DNA of 16,822 nt, from positions 1 through 16,822 of the forward strand of contig CAIJNA010000068.1 in NCBI GenBank assembly GCA_903821805.1, read 5' to 3'. Source of the DNA: an uncultured Campylobacterota bacterium (GTDB lineage Bacteria > Campylobacterota > Campylobacteria > Campylobacterales > Arcobacteraceae). The position numbers and the translations under genes are program-made. Under the pieces are notes generated by a model, which made no database searches, had not been told where the DNA came from, and saw nothing but the letters and a program-made list of their open reading frames with translations. Positions 1 to 7,480 of the stretch are shown in pieces. Each line of letters starts with the position of its first letter. Position 1 is the first letter of the stretch.

Positions 1-1137
1 AAATATGTCAATCTTAAGACCACCATTTCCTCTAAATAAAGAAGCAGTATCACTAAGTGACTCGAAACCAAGTGACTCTAGTTCTAGAATTGTGCAAATA
101 GTTTCATAAATATTTAAATTATTTTGTAGTTTTAATTTTTGAGAAACTTCTGGGAATTTAGATTCAAAATTGTTAAATAATTTTGATTTGATATTATCAG
201 AAAGCATAAAATTAATCGTTTCTTCTTTAACGAATTTTTGTTCAGATAAAACTATTTGTGAACCATTTTCATTGGAAACAATAAATGATATTTCAGATTT
301 GCTACTTATATAAGCACAAATTGAACCTTTTTTGTATCCAGCATCTTTTGCAGAATTGAGAAATCTGTTTATCTTTTTGTTTTCATGTAATGCTTCAAGC
401 GTTAATGACACTTTTGAGTCTTTAATTATTGAAATATTTTTCTGAACTATCACACAAATAGATGGATTGTTATCGTAAAAGAATAGATAATCTATACCAC
501 TCTCTTTTGCATTTTGGGCAACTAAAGCACTTTTTGTATTATAGATAGTTTTAATAAAGATGAAATTTTTACCGGTAATAAATTTAAGATTATCATCTTT
601 GATTGTTACTTTAATTGTTGGTTTTTCAATTGAAAATAAAACTTTCTTTTCATTATCTGTTATTATAAATAAATCATCAATTTTGTCAGGATTTGTTAGA
701 AGAAGTACAGAATTATGACTGTAGTGTGGTGAAAATGTATTTAAATCTTGGTATATTCTATTTTCATTATTTGAATAATGATTACATAGCAAACTATCAT
801 CCAGATATGTTTCACTTGAAGGATCTAGCAATTTTTCTATACATTTTGAGCAAGGCGCTATATTGTAGCTTATTGAATTGAACTTTTTTTGTTCTATATT
901 TTCAGAGACTACTGATGTCTCAATATCCCCTAAAAATATAGAATGAGGCAGATATTTATTTGTCAAAGAGATAAAATTTTCTAATTTATGTGAGTCACTG
1001 TCGTCAAGAAGCAACGTAATTTTATGATTGTCAAAATTTACTGATCCATTTATTTCTGATTCTTGTAGTAAATGATTAATAAAGCCAGGAAAATAAGTAT
1101 TGCTACTTTTATAGTTAATAATTTGTTTTATTGCCAT
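1..1137 (-). CDS. hydE: HydE-like hydrogenase accessory protein, HypF-related (3' end off the window)
   Basis: This open frame has 379 codons without a stop and runs off the left edge. It starts at ATG 1137-1135 behind a good AGGAT ribosome site and overlaps the end of hydD by 10 bp, so it is the last visible gene of the hyd operon. Residues 1-75 look like an acylphosphatase-type alpha/beta domain. Residues 93-121 carry IAPCSKCIEKLLDPSSETY followed by Cys118-Asn-His-Tyr121. This matches the first HypF zinc-finger (C-x2-C-x18-C-x2-C, followed by E-L-x-DP), except that the fourth Cys is Tyr. HypF makes the carbamoyl-derived cyanide ligand of NiFe hydrogenases. No second finger is seen, and the YrdC and Kae1 parts are not recognisable. 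I infer an accessory or maturation role for the HydABC enzyme. The gene name rests on operon position and this resemblance. No signal peptide or membrane helix is visible. Confidence 0.7.
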   Translation of the reverse strand, partial: MAIKQIINYKSSNTYFPGFINHLLQESEINGSVNFDNHKITLLLDDSDSHKLENFISLTNKYLPHSIFLGDIETSVVSENIEQKKFNSISYNIAPCSKCIEKLLDPSSETYLDDSLLCNHYSNNENRIYQDLNTFSPHYSHNSVLLLTNPDKIDDLFIITDNEKKVLFSIEKPTIKVTIKDDNLKFITGKNFIFIKTIYNTKSALVAQNAKESGIDYLFFYDNNPSICVIVQKNISIIKDSKVSLTLEALHENKKINRFLNSAKDAGYKKGSICAYISSKSEISFIVSNENGSQIVLSEQKFVKEETINFMLSDNIKSKLFNNFESKFPEVSQKLKLQNNLNIYETICTILELESLGFESLSDTASLFRGNGGLKIDIF

Positions 1138-1685
1138 TCTATATCCTCATATCTTGGAGCTTTTGGTTCTTTGTAATTTAATAATATAGTTTCGAGAGAA
1201 ACTTCTTTAGTGTTTTTCGTAGCAGTTATTCCTGTATTTTCCAGTTCTTTAATTGCCGTATTTACAAAAAGATAAAAATTTTCTTTTATCTCACTTGTTA
1301 ATCCTACGCCAACTGTTTCAATATCTTTTGGAACAATTCCTATAATATTAACTATTGCCATTTTCTCAAGAAGTGAGCATATTTCAAGCATTTCAACAAT
1401 TTCAACCTCATGAGCTGTTTGCTTATAGCTTCCCAATCCTAAAAGTTCTTCTGATGGTAGATTATATATAGAACCAACCTTGTCGTCCATTGTGATAGTG
1501 TCTAAAATAATAACTTTGTCAAATTCTTGGTAATAAGTCATAAGTTGAAAACCTAATACTCCGCCGTCAACTATTGTAATATCTTGATTGAATGTATAGT
1601 TATTTTCAATATATTTTGTAGCAAAAACGCCAACACCTTCATCTTGATAGATTACAGTGCCGGCACCAATTAAAGCTATTTTCAT
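1128..1685 (-). CDS. hydD: Hydrogenase maturation endopeptidase HydD (HybD/HupD family)
   Basis: A 185-residue cytoplasmic protease of the HybD/HyaD/HupD family. These proteases cut the C-terminal tail from the NiFe large subunit once the NiFe(CN)2CO centre is in place. The N-terminal GAGTVIYQDEGVG motif (residues 7-19) is the family signature. The predicted nickel-sensing ligands sit where they do in E. coli HybD: Glu16, Asp62 (in IILDT) and His92. The length is slightly above the family's usual 160-170, with a C-terminal extension of no known role. The start codon overlaps the hydC stop (ATGA, 4 bp) and has only a weak ribosome site, so translation is probably coupled to hydC. The substrate should be HydB, encoded two genes upstream. 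Identification is firm. Confidence 0.95.
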   Translation of the reverse strand: MKIALIGAGTVIYQDEGVGVFATKYIENNYTFNQDITIVDGGVLGFQLMTYYQEFDKVIILDTITMDDKVGSIYNLPSEELLGLGSYKQTAHEVEIVEMLEICSLLEKMAIVNIIGIVPKDIETVGVGLTSEIKENFYLFVNTAIKELENTGITATKNTKEVSLETILLNYKEPKAPRYEDIEWQ

Positions 1686-2386
1686 ACATCATCTTTTTTG
1701 ATAAATTTTGATCCACCAACAACTATTGATATGTCACCTTCTTGCCAGAAAATTGTTCGCCATATTTGATAATAAACATGAAACATAACCCAAACGATAA
1801 TCATATACATGCTTAAATGGTGAGAAATTCTTACATCCATATTTGTTCCACCTGTAGCCCAAATTGTCCAATCTGTTGCAAGATGCAACATCGCAGGCCA
1901 CCATGAACCAATAGAGCTGAGACCAGATTCTAATCCGTGAACATATAATTGAAGACCAGTTAATAACATCCATAAAAGAAGAAGATGAAACACTGTAAAG
2001 AAAACTATATTAAAGCTATCGCTATGACTACTATCAAATCTTTTTCTTCTGTTGAACGTAACTAAATTTAGGAATACTTCGGCGAATTCTTGAAGATTTG
2101 TTTTGTTTGGAATAAGCTTTTTGTATGCTTTTTCAAATCTTGAAAAGAAATATAAATACGCAACAATAATACTACTTACGTCAAAAATAATAGCCGCCAT
2201 AAAATGTATCCATCTATTCCATGCCATGACATATTTGTCAACAGCAGGGTCACTGATAAAACTTTGATAGTAAGGATGACCAATATAAAGCCCAGTTAGA
2301 ACCGCACCAACCATGCATATAGCAACTATCCAGTGGTTCCATCTCATAAATGGTGTCATTCTCTCTACTTTTTTGTAATTACTCAT
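1682..2386 (-). CDS. hydC: NiFe hydrogenase cytochrome b subunit HydC
   Basis: An integral membrane di-heme cytochrome b of the HydC/HyaC/HupC family. It takes electrons from the HydA iron-sulfur chain and passes them to the quinone pool. Counting from the ATG at 2386 (234 residues), there are four hydrophobic helices at about 19-40, 57-82, 125-150 and 185-215. Candidate heme histidines are His18 (in RWNHW), His61, His134, His189/190 and His203. An in-frame TTG lies two codons upstream, but it directly abuts AAGGAG. That ribosome site is 6 nt from the ATG, so the ATG is preferred. The gene begins 10 bp after hydB, with the ribosome site overlapping the hydB stop codon, and ends in a 4-bp overlap with hydD. 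Assignment is secure from family signature and operon context; heme ligand assignment is by position only. Confidence 0.93.
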   Translation of the reverse strand: MSNYKKVERMTPFMRWNHWIVAICMVGAVLTGLYIGHPYYQSFISDPAVDKYVMAWNRWIHFMAAIIFDVSSIIVAYLYFFSRFEKAYKKLIPNKTNLQEFAEVFLNLVTFNRRKRFDSSHSDSFNIVFFTVFHLLLLWMLLTGLQLYVHGLESGLSSIGSWWPAMLHLATDWTIWATGGTNMDVRISHHLSMYMIIVWVMFHVYYQIWRTIFWQEGDISIVVGGSKFIKKDDV

Positions 2387-2392
2387 TGACAA

Positions 2393-2398
2393 CTCCTT
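2393..2398 (-). promoter_or_regulatory. Ribosome binding site deciding the hydC start
   Basis: AAGGAG on the minus strand lies 6 nt before the ATG at 2386 and 0 nt before the competing in-frame TTG at 2392. This fixes the ATG as start. It overlaps the hydB stop codon, suggesting coupled translation. Confidence 0.75.
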
Positions 2399-4145
2399 AG
2401 ATAGCGCAAGATGTATTAACTTTGAAGCTACTTAGTTCTTTACCTTTTGTATCAACTATATGTACGGCACAAGCAATACATGGGTCGAATGAATGTACAG
2501 TTCTTAATATTTCAAGTGGTTGCTCTGGATTTGCTACTTTTGTACCAACTAAAGCTGATTCGTAAGCACCAAGTCTTCCTTTGTAATCCCTAGGAGCCGC
2601 ATTCCAAGTTGATGGAACAACTGCTTGATAATTTTCTATTTTTCCATCTTTTATTACAACCCAGTGACCAAGTCCACCTCTTGGGGCTTCAGCCATTCCA
2701 TATCCTCTTGCATCTTTTGAAACTTTATCAAAGTCAAATTCAGTCCAAGTAGATAAATCACCTTTCGCAACATTTGTAGCTAATTCGTCTAGCCATTCAA
2801 ACATAACTTCGGCCATTAATTCTGTTTCTATTGCTCTTGCAGCTGTTCTTCCTACTGTTGAGAATACAACACTTGCAGGCGCTGGTTTACCCAAACCTAA
2901 AGTATTTCCAAGTTTTGTTAGAAAGCTAGTTGCATGCTCAGTAATTCTTTTATCTCCTGCTGCCAATCCAACTACGATTCGTGCAAGTGGTCCAACTTCT
3001 ACTCTTGTGTCATCATAAAGTGGAGATTTGATCCAGCTGTATTTTTCATTTGTTTTCAAATACGAATAACCATCTGCTTTTTTCTCTAAACCTGTATATT
3101 TAGGATTAGTTTCACCTACAAATGGATGTAGTCCTTTATCATTTTTACCTTCATACCATGCATGAGTAACATCTTCTGTTATTTTTGCTTGGTCAAGAGG
3201 ATGCAATTTTGTTAAATCACCATTTAAAACAACACCTTTTGGGAAAAGTAATGCAGAATCATAAAAACCATTATCATTTAATCTGAAATCCCCATAAGAC
3301 ATATAGCTTTTTAATCCAGCACCAGTTCCATCAAGAGCTTCACCAGCATATACTGTTCCAGCCATAAGTACATCCACTAAATAAGCATTTTTAATAAAAT
3401 GTGTAGCTTTAGTAAGAATAGATTTGAATGCAGCAATTCTCGCAGGGTTTTTAATATCTTGAATACACGTAACCCCACCAACTACTAGTGATTGAGGATG
3501 AGGCATTTTACCACCAAATATTGCCATCATTTTTGACATATCTCTTTGCATATCAAGGGCTTGAAGATAATGCGCAACAGCTATCAAGTTTTGCTCTGCT
3601 GAAAGTTTATAATTTTTGTTTCCCCAGTAAGCATTTGAGAATATTCCAAGTCTCCCTTGTTTTACGAATTTTCCAACTCTTTCTTGTATTGCTCTAAGTT
3701 CACCTTCTCCTGCTCCAAATGGTGTATTTGTCCATTTTAAAGCTTCTGCAGCAGCTAGTTTTGGATCAGCTTTTAATGCACTTGTAATATCAACCCAGTC
3801 TAGCGCATGAAGATGATAGAAGTGAACAACATGGTCGTGAACATATAGTGCGCCTTGTATTAAGTTTCTAACAATTCTTGCATTTTTTGGAATATCAATA
3901 CCAAATGCATGCTCAACAGCTTCAATACTTCTTTGATAATGTGTTCCTGTGCATACTCCACAAATTCTCATTGCAAGCATACCAGCATCACGTGGATCTC
4001 TACCTTTTAATATTGTTTCAATTCCTCTAAACATTGTTGAACTAGCAAAAGCGTCAGTGATTACATTGTTATCATCAATAACTGCTTCAATTCTAAGATG
4101 CCCCTCGATTCTAGTGATCGGATCTATTATTATATGTTTACTCAT
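2397..4145 (-). CDS. hydB: NiFe hydrogenase large (catalytic) subunit HydB
   Basis: A 582-residue NiFe-hydrogenase catalytic subunit of group 1 (membrane-bound uptake type). It holds the NiFe(CN)2CO centre that splits H2 and is exported folded, bound to HydA. The N-terminal L1 motif RICGVCTGTH supplies Cys62 and Cys65. The C-terminal L2 motif DPCIACAVH supplies Cys556 and Cys559. After His562 comes a 20-residue tail, the expected substrate of HydD, so this is the unprocessed precursor. It has no signal peptide of its own and should ride through Tat with HydA. Cysteine rather than selenocysteine is present at the Ni ligands. A good ribosome site (AAGGAAATAAT before ATG) sits in the 35-bp gap after hydA. 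Full length and unambiguous. Confidence 0.98.
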   Translation of the reverse strand: MSKHIIIDPITRIEGHLRIEAVIDDNNVITDAFASSTMFRGIETILKGRDPRDAGMLAMRICGVCTGTHYQRSIEAVEHAFGIDIPKNARIVRNLIQGALYVHDHVVHFYHLHALDWVDITSALKADPKLAAAEALKWTNTPFGAGEGELRAIQERVGKFVKQGRLGIFSNAYWGNKNYKLSAEQNLIAVAHYLQALDMQRDMSKMMAIFGGKMPHPQSLVVGGVTCIQDIKNPARIAAFKSILTKATHFIKNAYLVDVLMAGTVYAGEALDGTGAGLKSYMSYGDFRLNDNGFYDSALLFPKGVVLNGDLTKLHPLDQAKITEDVTHAWYEGKNDKGLHPFVGETNPKYTGLEKKADGYSYLKTNEKYSWIKSPLYDDTRVEVGPLARIVVGLAAGDKRITEHATSFLTKLGNTLGLGKPAPASVVFSTVGRTAARAIETELMAEVMFEWLDELATNVAKGDLSTWTEFDFDKVSKDARGYGMAEAPRGGLGHWVVIKDGKIENYQAVVPSTWNAAPRDYKGRLGAYESALVGTKVANPEQPLEILRTVHSFDPCIACAVHIVDTKGKELSSFKVNTSCAI

Positions 4146-4180
4146 ATTATTTCCTTTATTTTATTATTTTGCTATCAATG

Positions 4181-5413
4181 TTAATTTTGAGAATTCCCAT
4201 CTTTTTTACCAGCAGCAATGCTTATCGCAGCGTGAATTCCAATACCTATACCAGCAGCAGTTATTAATGCCATACCGAATTCGTCAACAGTTTTTTCAAC
4301 CCCACCAGTTGGTGCTTTTATATGCGAATCAGACATAGGTCTTTCTGTTGCAAATTTATCCCAAAATTGTTGTTCACTACAACCAATACAACCATGCCCA
4401 GCACCAATTGGCCAATTTGTTCCGCTATTATATTTTACGATTGAGCAGTTATTAAATGTCATTGGACCTTTGCATCCCATCTTATAGAGACAGAAATTAT
4501 TTTTAGCACCTTCATCTCCCCATTCTTCAACAAATTCTCCAGCATCAAAGTGAGCTCTTCTTTCACAGTTATCATGTATTCTATAACCAAAAGCAAATTT
4601 TGGTCTATTTAAATGATCTAATTCAGGAATTGTTCCTGTTAAAACAAAATGTAAAATTGTTCCAGTAATATTTGCAGGATTTGCAGGACAAGCCGGTATA
4701 TTTATAATTGGTTTATCTTTGATAATATCTTGAACCCCAACAGCGTCAGTTGGATTTGGACTAGCAGCTGGAACACCACCAAATGTAGCACACGTTCCTA
4801 CAGCAACTATAGCAGCACTATCTTTAGCAACTCGAGTAAGGTGTTCTATATATGTTTCTGCTTTTGCTCCCATTGTTCCATAAAGCCCATTCATCCCTCT
4901 TGGAATAGCACCTTCAACAACACATAAATATTTTCCTTTGAAAGTTTTCATCGCTTCATCAAGATGTTCTTCTGCTTGATGACCGGCTGCTACCATTAGA
5001 GTCTCATTAAATTCTAATGATATTGTTTCCAAGATAAGTTCATCAATCGTTGGTGAATCACTTCGTAAAATTGCTTCACTATTTCCAGCACAATCTTGAA
5101 GTTCAATCCATATTACAGGAACTCTATTCATAAGCTCTGCAGCACGTACAACAAGTGGTGTAAAAGTTGGTGGTAACATTAAAGCAGCACATGCAGCACT
5201 TGCCCATTTCATAAAATCTCTTCTTGTAAGTCCTTCATATTCCATTACGTCAACAATAGATGTTTTCGCAGCAATTTGAGTTTTTTCAAGTTCACCAAGT
5301 CTTTTTTCCATGATTAATTTTAATGAATTATAGTATTCATCACCACGATTAGTGTTCACTTTAGCACCTTTAGCGCTAAACATTTGAGCCAAAGCTTCTC
5401 TTTTATCTAACAT
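4181..5413 (-). CDS. hydA: NiFe hydrogenase small (Fe-S) subunit HydA, Tat-exported and membrane-anchored
   Basis: The electron-transfer subunit of the uptake hydrogenase. A twin-arginine signal, RRDFMK at 64-69 and a hydrophobic stretch to about 90, ends at a plausible VRA/AE cleavage site near residue 91. It is preceded by an unusually long 63-residue N-region. The start is supported by AAGGAG 5 nt before the ATG. Distal cluster ligands are His280, Cys283, Cys308 and Cys314. Medial [3Fe-4S] ligands are Cys323, Cys342 and Cys345. The proximal cluster has Cys108, Cys208 and Cys242, but position 111, normally Cys (CTGC), is Asn (CAGN). The extra cysteines of O2-tolerant enzymes are Gly110 and Gly213, so no [4Fe-3S] cluster is expected. 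A hydrophobic helix at 379-401, with His394, anchors it and should contact HydC. First gene of the operon. Confidence 0.96.
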   Translation of the reverse strand: MLDKREALAQMFSAKGAKVNTNRGDEYYNSLKLIMEKRLGELEKTQIAAKTSIVDVMEYEGLTRRDFMKWASAACAALMLPPTFTPLVVRAAELMNRVPVIWIELQDCAGNSEAILRSDSPTIDELILETISLEFNETLMVAAGHQAEEHLDEAMKTFKGKYLCVVEGAIPRGMNGLYGTMGAKAETYIEHLTRVAKDSAAIVAVGTCATFGGVPAASPNPTDAVGVQDIIKDKPIINIPACPANPANITGTILHFVLTGTIPELDHLNRPKFAFGYRIHDNCERRAHFDAGEFVEEWGDEGAKNNFCLYKMGCKGPMTFNNCSIVKYNSGTNWPIGAGHGCIGCSEQQFWDKFATERPMSDSHIKAPTGGVEKTVDEFGMALITAAGIGIGIHAAISIAAGKKDGNSQN

Positions 5414-5518
5414 AGCAACTCCTTTATATTAAAAATTACTCACACAAATATGAATAAGTTTTTATAATAAAATTGTATTCCCGCTGTGCTTAACTGAGGC
5501 TTAATATAAAATATGAGA

Positions 5519-5548
5519 ATTATACAATTACATTAATGTAATTGTAAG
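5519..5548 (-). promoter_or_regulatory. Predicted promoter of the hyd operon
   Basis: On the minus strand a perfect TATAAT -10 box lies at 5524-5519. A weak -35 (CTTACA, 4 of 6 matches) lies 18 bp upstream at 5548-5543. A start near 5512 would leave a leader of about 100 nt before hydA. Other AT-rich -10-like strings nearby (for example 5508-5503) cannot be excluded. The box overlaps one end of the 24-bp palindrome. Confidence 0.4.
5523..5546. promoter_or_regulatory. Perfect 24-bp palindrome, candidate operator of the hyd operon
   Basis: The half-site TACAATTACATT is followed directly by its exact reverse complement. The palindrome covers the spacer and part of the -10 of the predicted hydA promoter. 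Its core, TTACA-N4-TGTAA, has the 5-4-5 geometry typical of CRP/FNR-family sites, but its position over the promoter suits a repressor. It has no GC-rich stem or flanking T-run, so it does not look like an intrinsic terminator. The rest of the 235-bp gap (5414-5648) holds nothing else recognisable. Confidence 0.55.
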
Positions 5549-5648
5549 AATTAAACTCATTTCGCCTAATTTTGTTTTGTAATGTTTTGTTTATAAAACT
5601 CATATATGATTATTTGAGGTGTAAATCTTAACTATTTTTTGTTGAAGA

Positions 5649-5999
5649 TTATTGAGTTAGAAATTCTTTTGTGTATATTATTTCATCAAATGCACAAAGT
5701 GCTTGAGTACCTTTTTGGTATTCAATAATTGGTCTCTTTAGAAGCATATTATCTTTTTTTAACCAAGCTAATTTTCCTTCATTATCAAGATTCAATTCTT
5801 TTAATCCAAGAGTTTTGTATTTAGTCCCTTTATTGTTGAATAATGTATTGATATCAATTTTTGAAGCAAAAAAGTCTATTTGATCTTCAGATAAAGGCTC
5901 TTTTCTGAAATCAATAAATAGATATTCCAAATTATTGTTTTCACAAAATTTTATAGCCTTTTGAACACTTCCACAAGTTTTAATTCCATAAATTTTCAT
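5649..5999 (-). CDS. ArsC/Spx-family thioredoxin-fold protein, YffB type
   Basis: A small cytoplasmic protein (116 residues) of the ArsC/Spx/YffB thioredoxin-fold family. The start, MKIYGIKTCGSVQKA, gives the single active-site Cys9, followed by Gly-Ser instead of a CxxC pair. The segment FNNKGTKYKTLGL (about 54-66) and the KRPII motif near 88-92 are family hallmarks. YffB-type members are glutathione- or thiol-linked reductase candidates of uncertain substrate; true arsenate reductase activity should not be assumed. There is no ars operon nearby. It is the last gene of the long nadA-led run, 8 bp after gatC, with a poor ribosome site, so it probably depends on upstream translation. No convincing terminator follows it. 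Confidence 0.8.
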   Translation of the reverse strand: MKIYGIKTCGSVQKAIKFCENNNLEYLFIDFRKEPLSEDQIDFFASKIDINTLFNNKGTKYKTLGLKELNLDNEGKLAWLKKDNMLLKRPIIEYQKGTQALCAFDEIIYTKEFLTQ

Positions 6000-6007
6000 T
6001 GTAAATA

Positions 6008-6298
6008 TTACTCGATAATTTGTGGTACTATGAAATAATTATCAGCAGTTTTTGGAGCATGATCCATTATATGTTTAGCTAGTGCTTCATTACCATCTAC
6101 AACATCTTCTCTCATTGGTTGTCCACCACTGATAGTGGTAAACGTTGCATCTACTCCACTCACATCAATCTCATTCAAATTTTCAACAAAGCTTACAATA
6201 TCTGCAAGATCAGATCTAAGATGCTCCCTTTTTGATTCGTCTATTTCTAGAGATGAAAGTTTTGCTAATTTATCTATTGTTTTGTCATCAATTGTCAT
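6008..6298 (-). CDS. gatC: Asp-tRNA(Asn)/Glu-tRNA(Gln) amidotransferase subunit GatC
   Basis: A 96-residue GatC, the small subunit that clamps GatA and GatB together. The complex converts Glu-tRNA(Gln), and in many bacteria Asp-tRNA(Asn), to the amidated form. The family pattern is clear: an N-terminal helix with LAKLSSLEI, a central FVENLNEIDVSGVDAT, the MREDVV strand and a C-terminal APKTADNYFIVPQIIE. Length is normal. It has a good AAGGA ribosome site and lies 15 bp after tgt. No gatA or gatB is in this window, so the subunit is encoded apart from its partners. Grouping with tgt suggests a tRNA-related sub-cluster. Confidence 0.93.
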   Translation of the reverse strand: MTIDDKTIDKLAKLSSLEIDESKREHLRSDLADIVSFVENLNEIDVSGVDATFTTISGGQPMREDVVDGNEALAKHIMDHAPKTADNYFIVPQIIE

Positions 6299-6313
6299 TT
6301 TATATCCTTAGTT

Positions 6314-7450
6314 TTATTTGCTTAGTGTGTTTATTATTCTTTTTGCATAAAATTCTTTTTTGAATTGTACCCAATCATCTTTTAAAATGGCTTCCCTTGC
6401 TTCTCTCATGAGATTTAAATAATAGTGTAGATTGTGGATAGAAGCTAATCTAAAATATGTCATTTCGTTCGCTCTATATAAATGATTCAAGTATGCTCTT
6501 GAAAAGTTTTTGCAAGTATAGCATTCACATCTTGGATCAAGAGGAAGAGCATCTTCTTTGTATTCAGCTTTTTTAATATTTATTCTGCCAAAAGTTGTAA
6601 AAAGTGTCCCATTTCTTGCGTTTCTAGTAGGCATTACGCAGTCAAACATATCAATTCCACGATCAATATTTTCAATTAAATCCTCAGGAGTTCCAACCCC
6701 CATAAGATATCTTGGCTTATCTTTTGGCATGAAACTAGTTGTATACTCAACTGTATCGTACATTTCATTATTAAGTTCACCAACAGAAAGTCCACCAATA
6801 GCAAATCCATCGTAATCAGTCATTGCACATAATTGCTCGGCTGACATTTTTCTAAATTTTTTACTAATACCACCTTGAATAATCGCAAAAATATTTTGAT
6901 TTACACCAATGCCTTTTTCTTTTTGCTCCATATGATATTTTATAGCTTCATTAGCCCATTTAGTAGTTCTTTTTATTGAAAGTTCAATTCTTTCATCACT
7001 ATTTGGTAGCGCAACCAAATCATCTAAAATCATCATGATATCACTTCCGAAATCATACTGTGCATCCAGAACTGATTTTGGTGTAAAATAGTGCTTGCTC
7101 CCATCGATATGAGACTTAAACATCATTCCATCTTCATCTTGTTTGGTATTTTTACTTAAGCTAAATGCTTGAAATCCACCGCTATCAGTTAAGAAGTTAT
7201 TTGGAAATCGACTAAATCCATGCAATCCACCAAATTTCTTAATGACTTTACTTGTTGGTCTCAAATAAAGATGGTAAGTATTTCCAAGAATAATTTGTGC
7301 ACCAAGGTTTAACATATCATTAAAATCAAGTGCTTTTACTACAGCTTGGGTTCCAACAGGCATAAAAACTGGAGTTTGAACATCCCCATGTGCCATTGAT
7401 AATGTAGTAGCTCTTGCTCTACCACTTGTTGCATCTATTTTAAATTTCAT
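6314..7450 (-). CDS. tgt: tRNA-guanine(34) transglycosylase (queuosine biosynthesis)
   Basis: Bacterial Tgt (378 residues) swaps guanine-34 in GUN anticodons for preQ1 on the way to queuosine. Visible marks are TDSGGFQAFSL (Asp89, general acid/base), IQGG at 191-194, GGLSVGE in the substrate pocket and FDCVMPTRNARNG with nucleophile Asp270. The zinc site is Cys308, Cys310, Cys313 and His339. All of these lie six residues beyond the E. coli numbers, so the protein is collinear and complete. A good AGGAT ribosome site precedes the ATG. It is 30 bp downstream of the tsaB-like gene and 15 bp upstream of gatC. Confidence 0.97.
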   Translation of the reverse strand: MKFKIDATSGRARATTLSMAHGDVQTPVFMPVGTQAVVKALDFNDMLNLGAQIILGNTYHLYLRPTSKVIKKFGGLHGFSRFPNNFLTDSGGFQAFSLSKNTKQDEDGMMFKSHIDGSKHYFTPKSVLDAQYDFGSDIMMILDDLVALPNSDERIELSIKRTTKWANEAIKYHMEQKEKGIGVNQNIFAIIQGGISKKFRKMSAEQLCAMTDYDGFAIGGLSVGELNNEMYDTVEYTTSFMPKDKPRYLMGVGTPEDLIENIDRGIDMFDCVMPTRNARNGTLFTTFGRINIKKAEYKEDALPLDPRCECYTCKNFSRAYLNHLYRANEMTYFRLASIHNLHYYLNLMREAREAILKDDWVQFKKEFYAKRIINTLSK

Positions 7451-7480
7451 GTCTATCCTATAAGTTTAATTTTGACTCGT

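Noticed and set aside
693..881. A 62-codon plus-strand frame inside hydE
   Set aside because: It is antisense to the continuous hydE frame, has no ribosome site or motif, and its composition is typical of AT-rich shadow frames.
3949..4338. A 129-codon plus-strand frame across the hydB-hydA junction
   Set aside because: It is antisense to the two hydrogenase genes and lacks any motif or ribosome site; its apparent length comes from Tyr/Gln-rich shadow reading.
5624..5650. Weak hairpin (AATCTT/AAGATT arms plus AAC/GTT) at the end of the arsC/yffB-like gene
   Set aside because: The stem is AT-rich with a bulge, overlaps the stop codon and is not followed by a T-run on the minus strand, so it is not convincing as a terminator.
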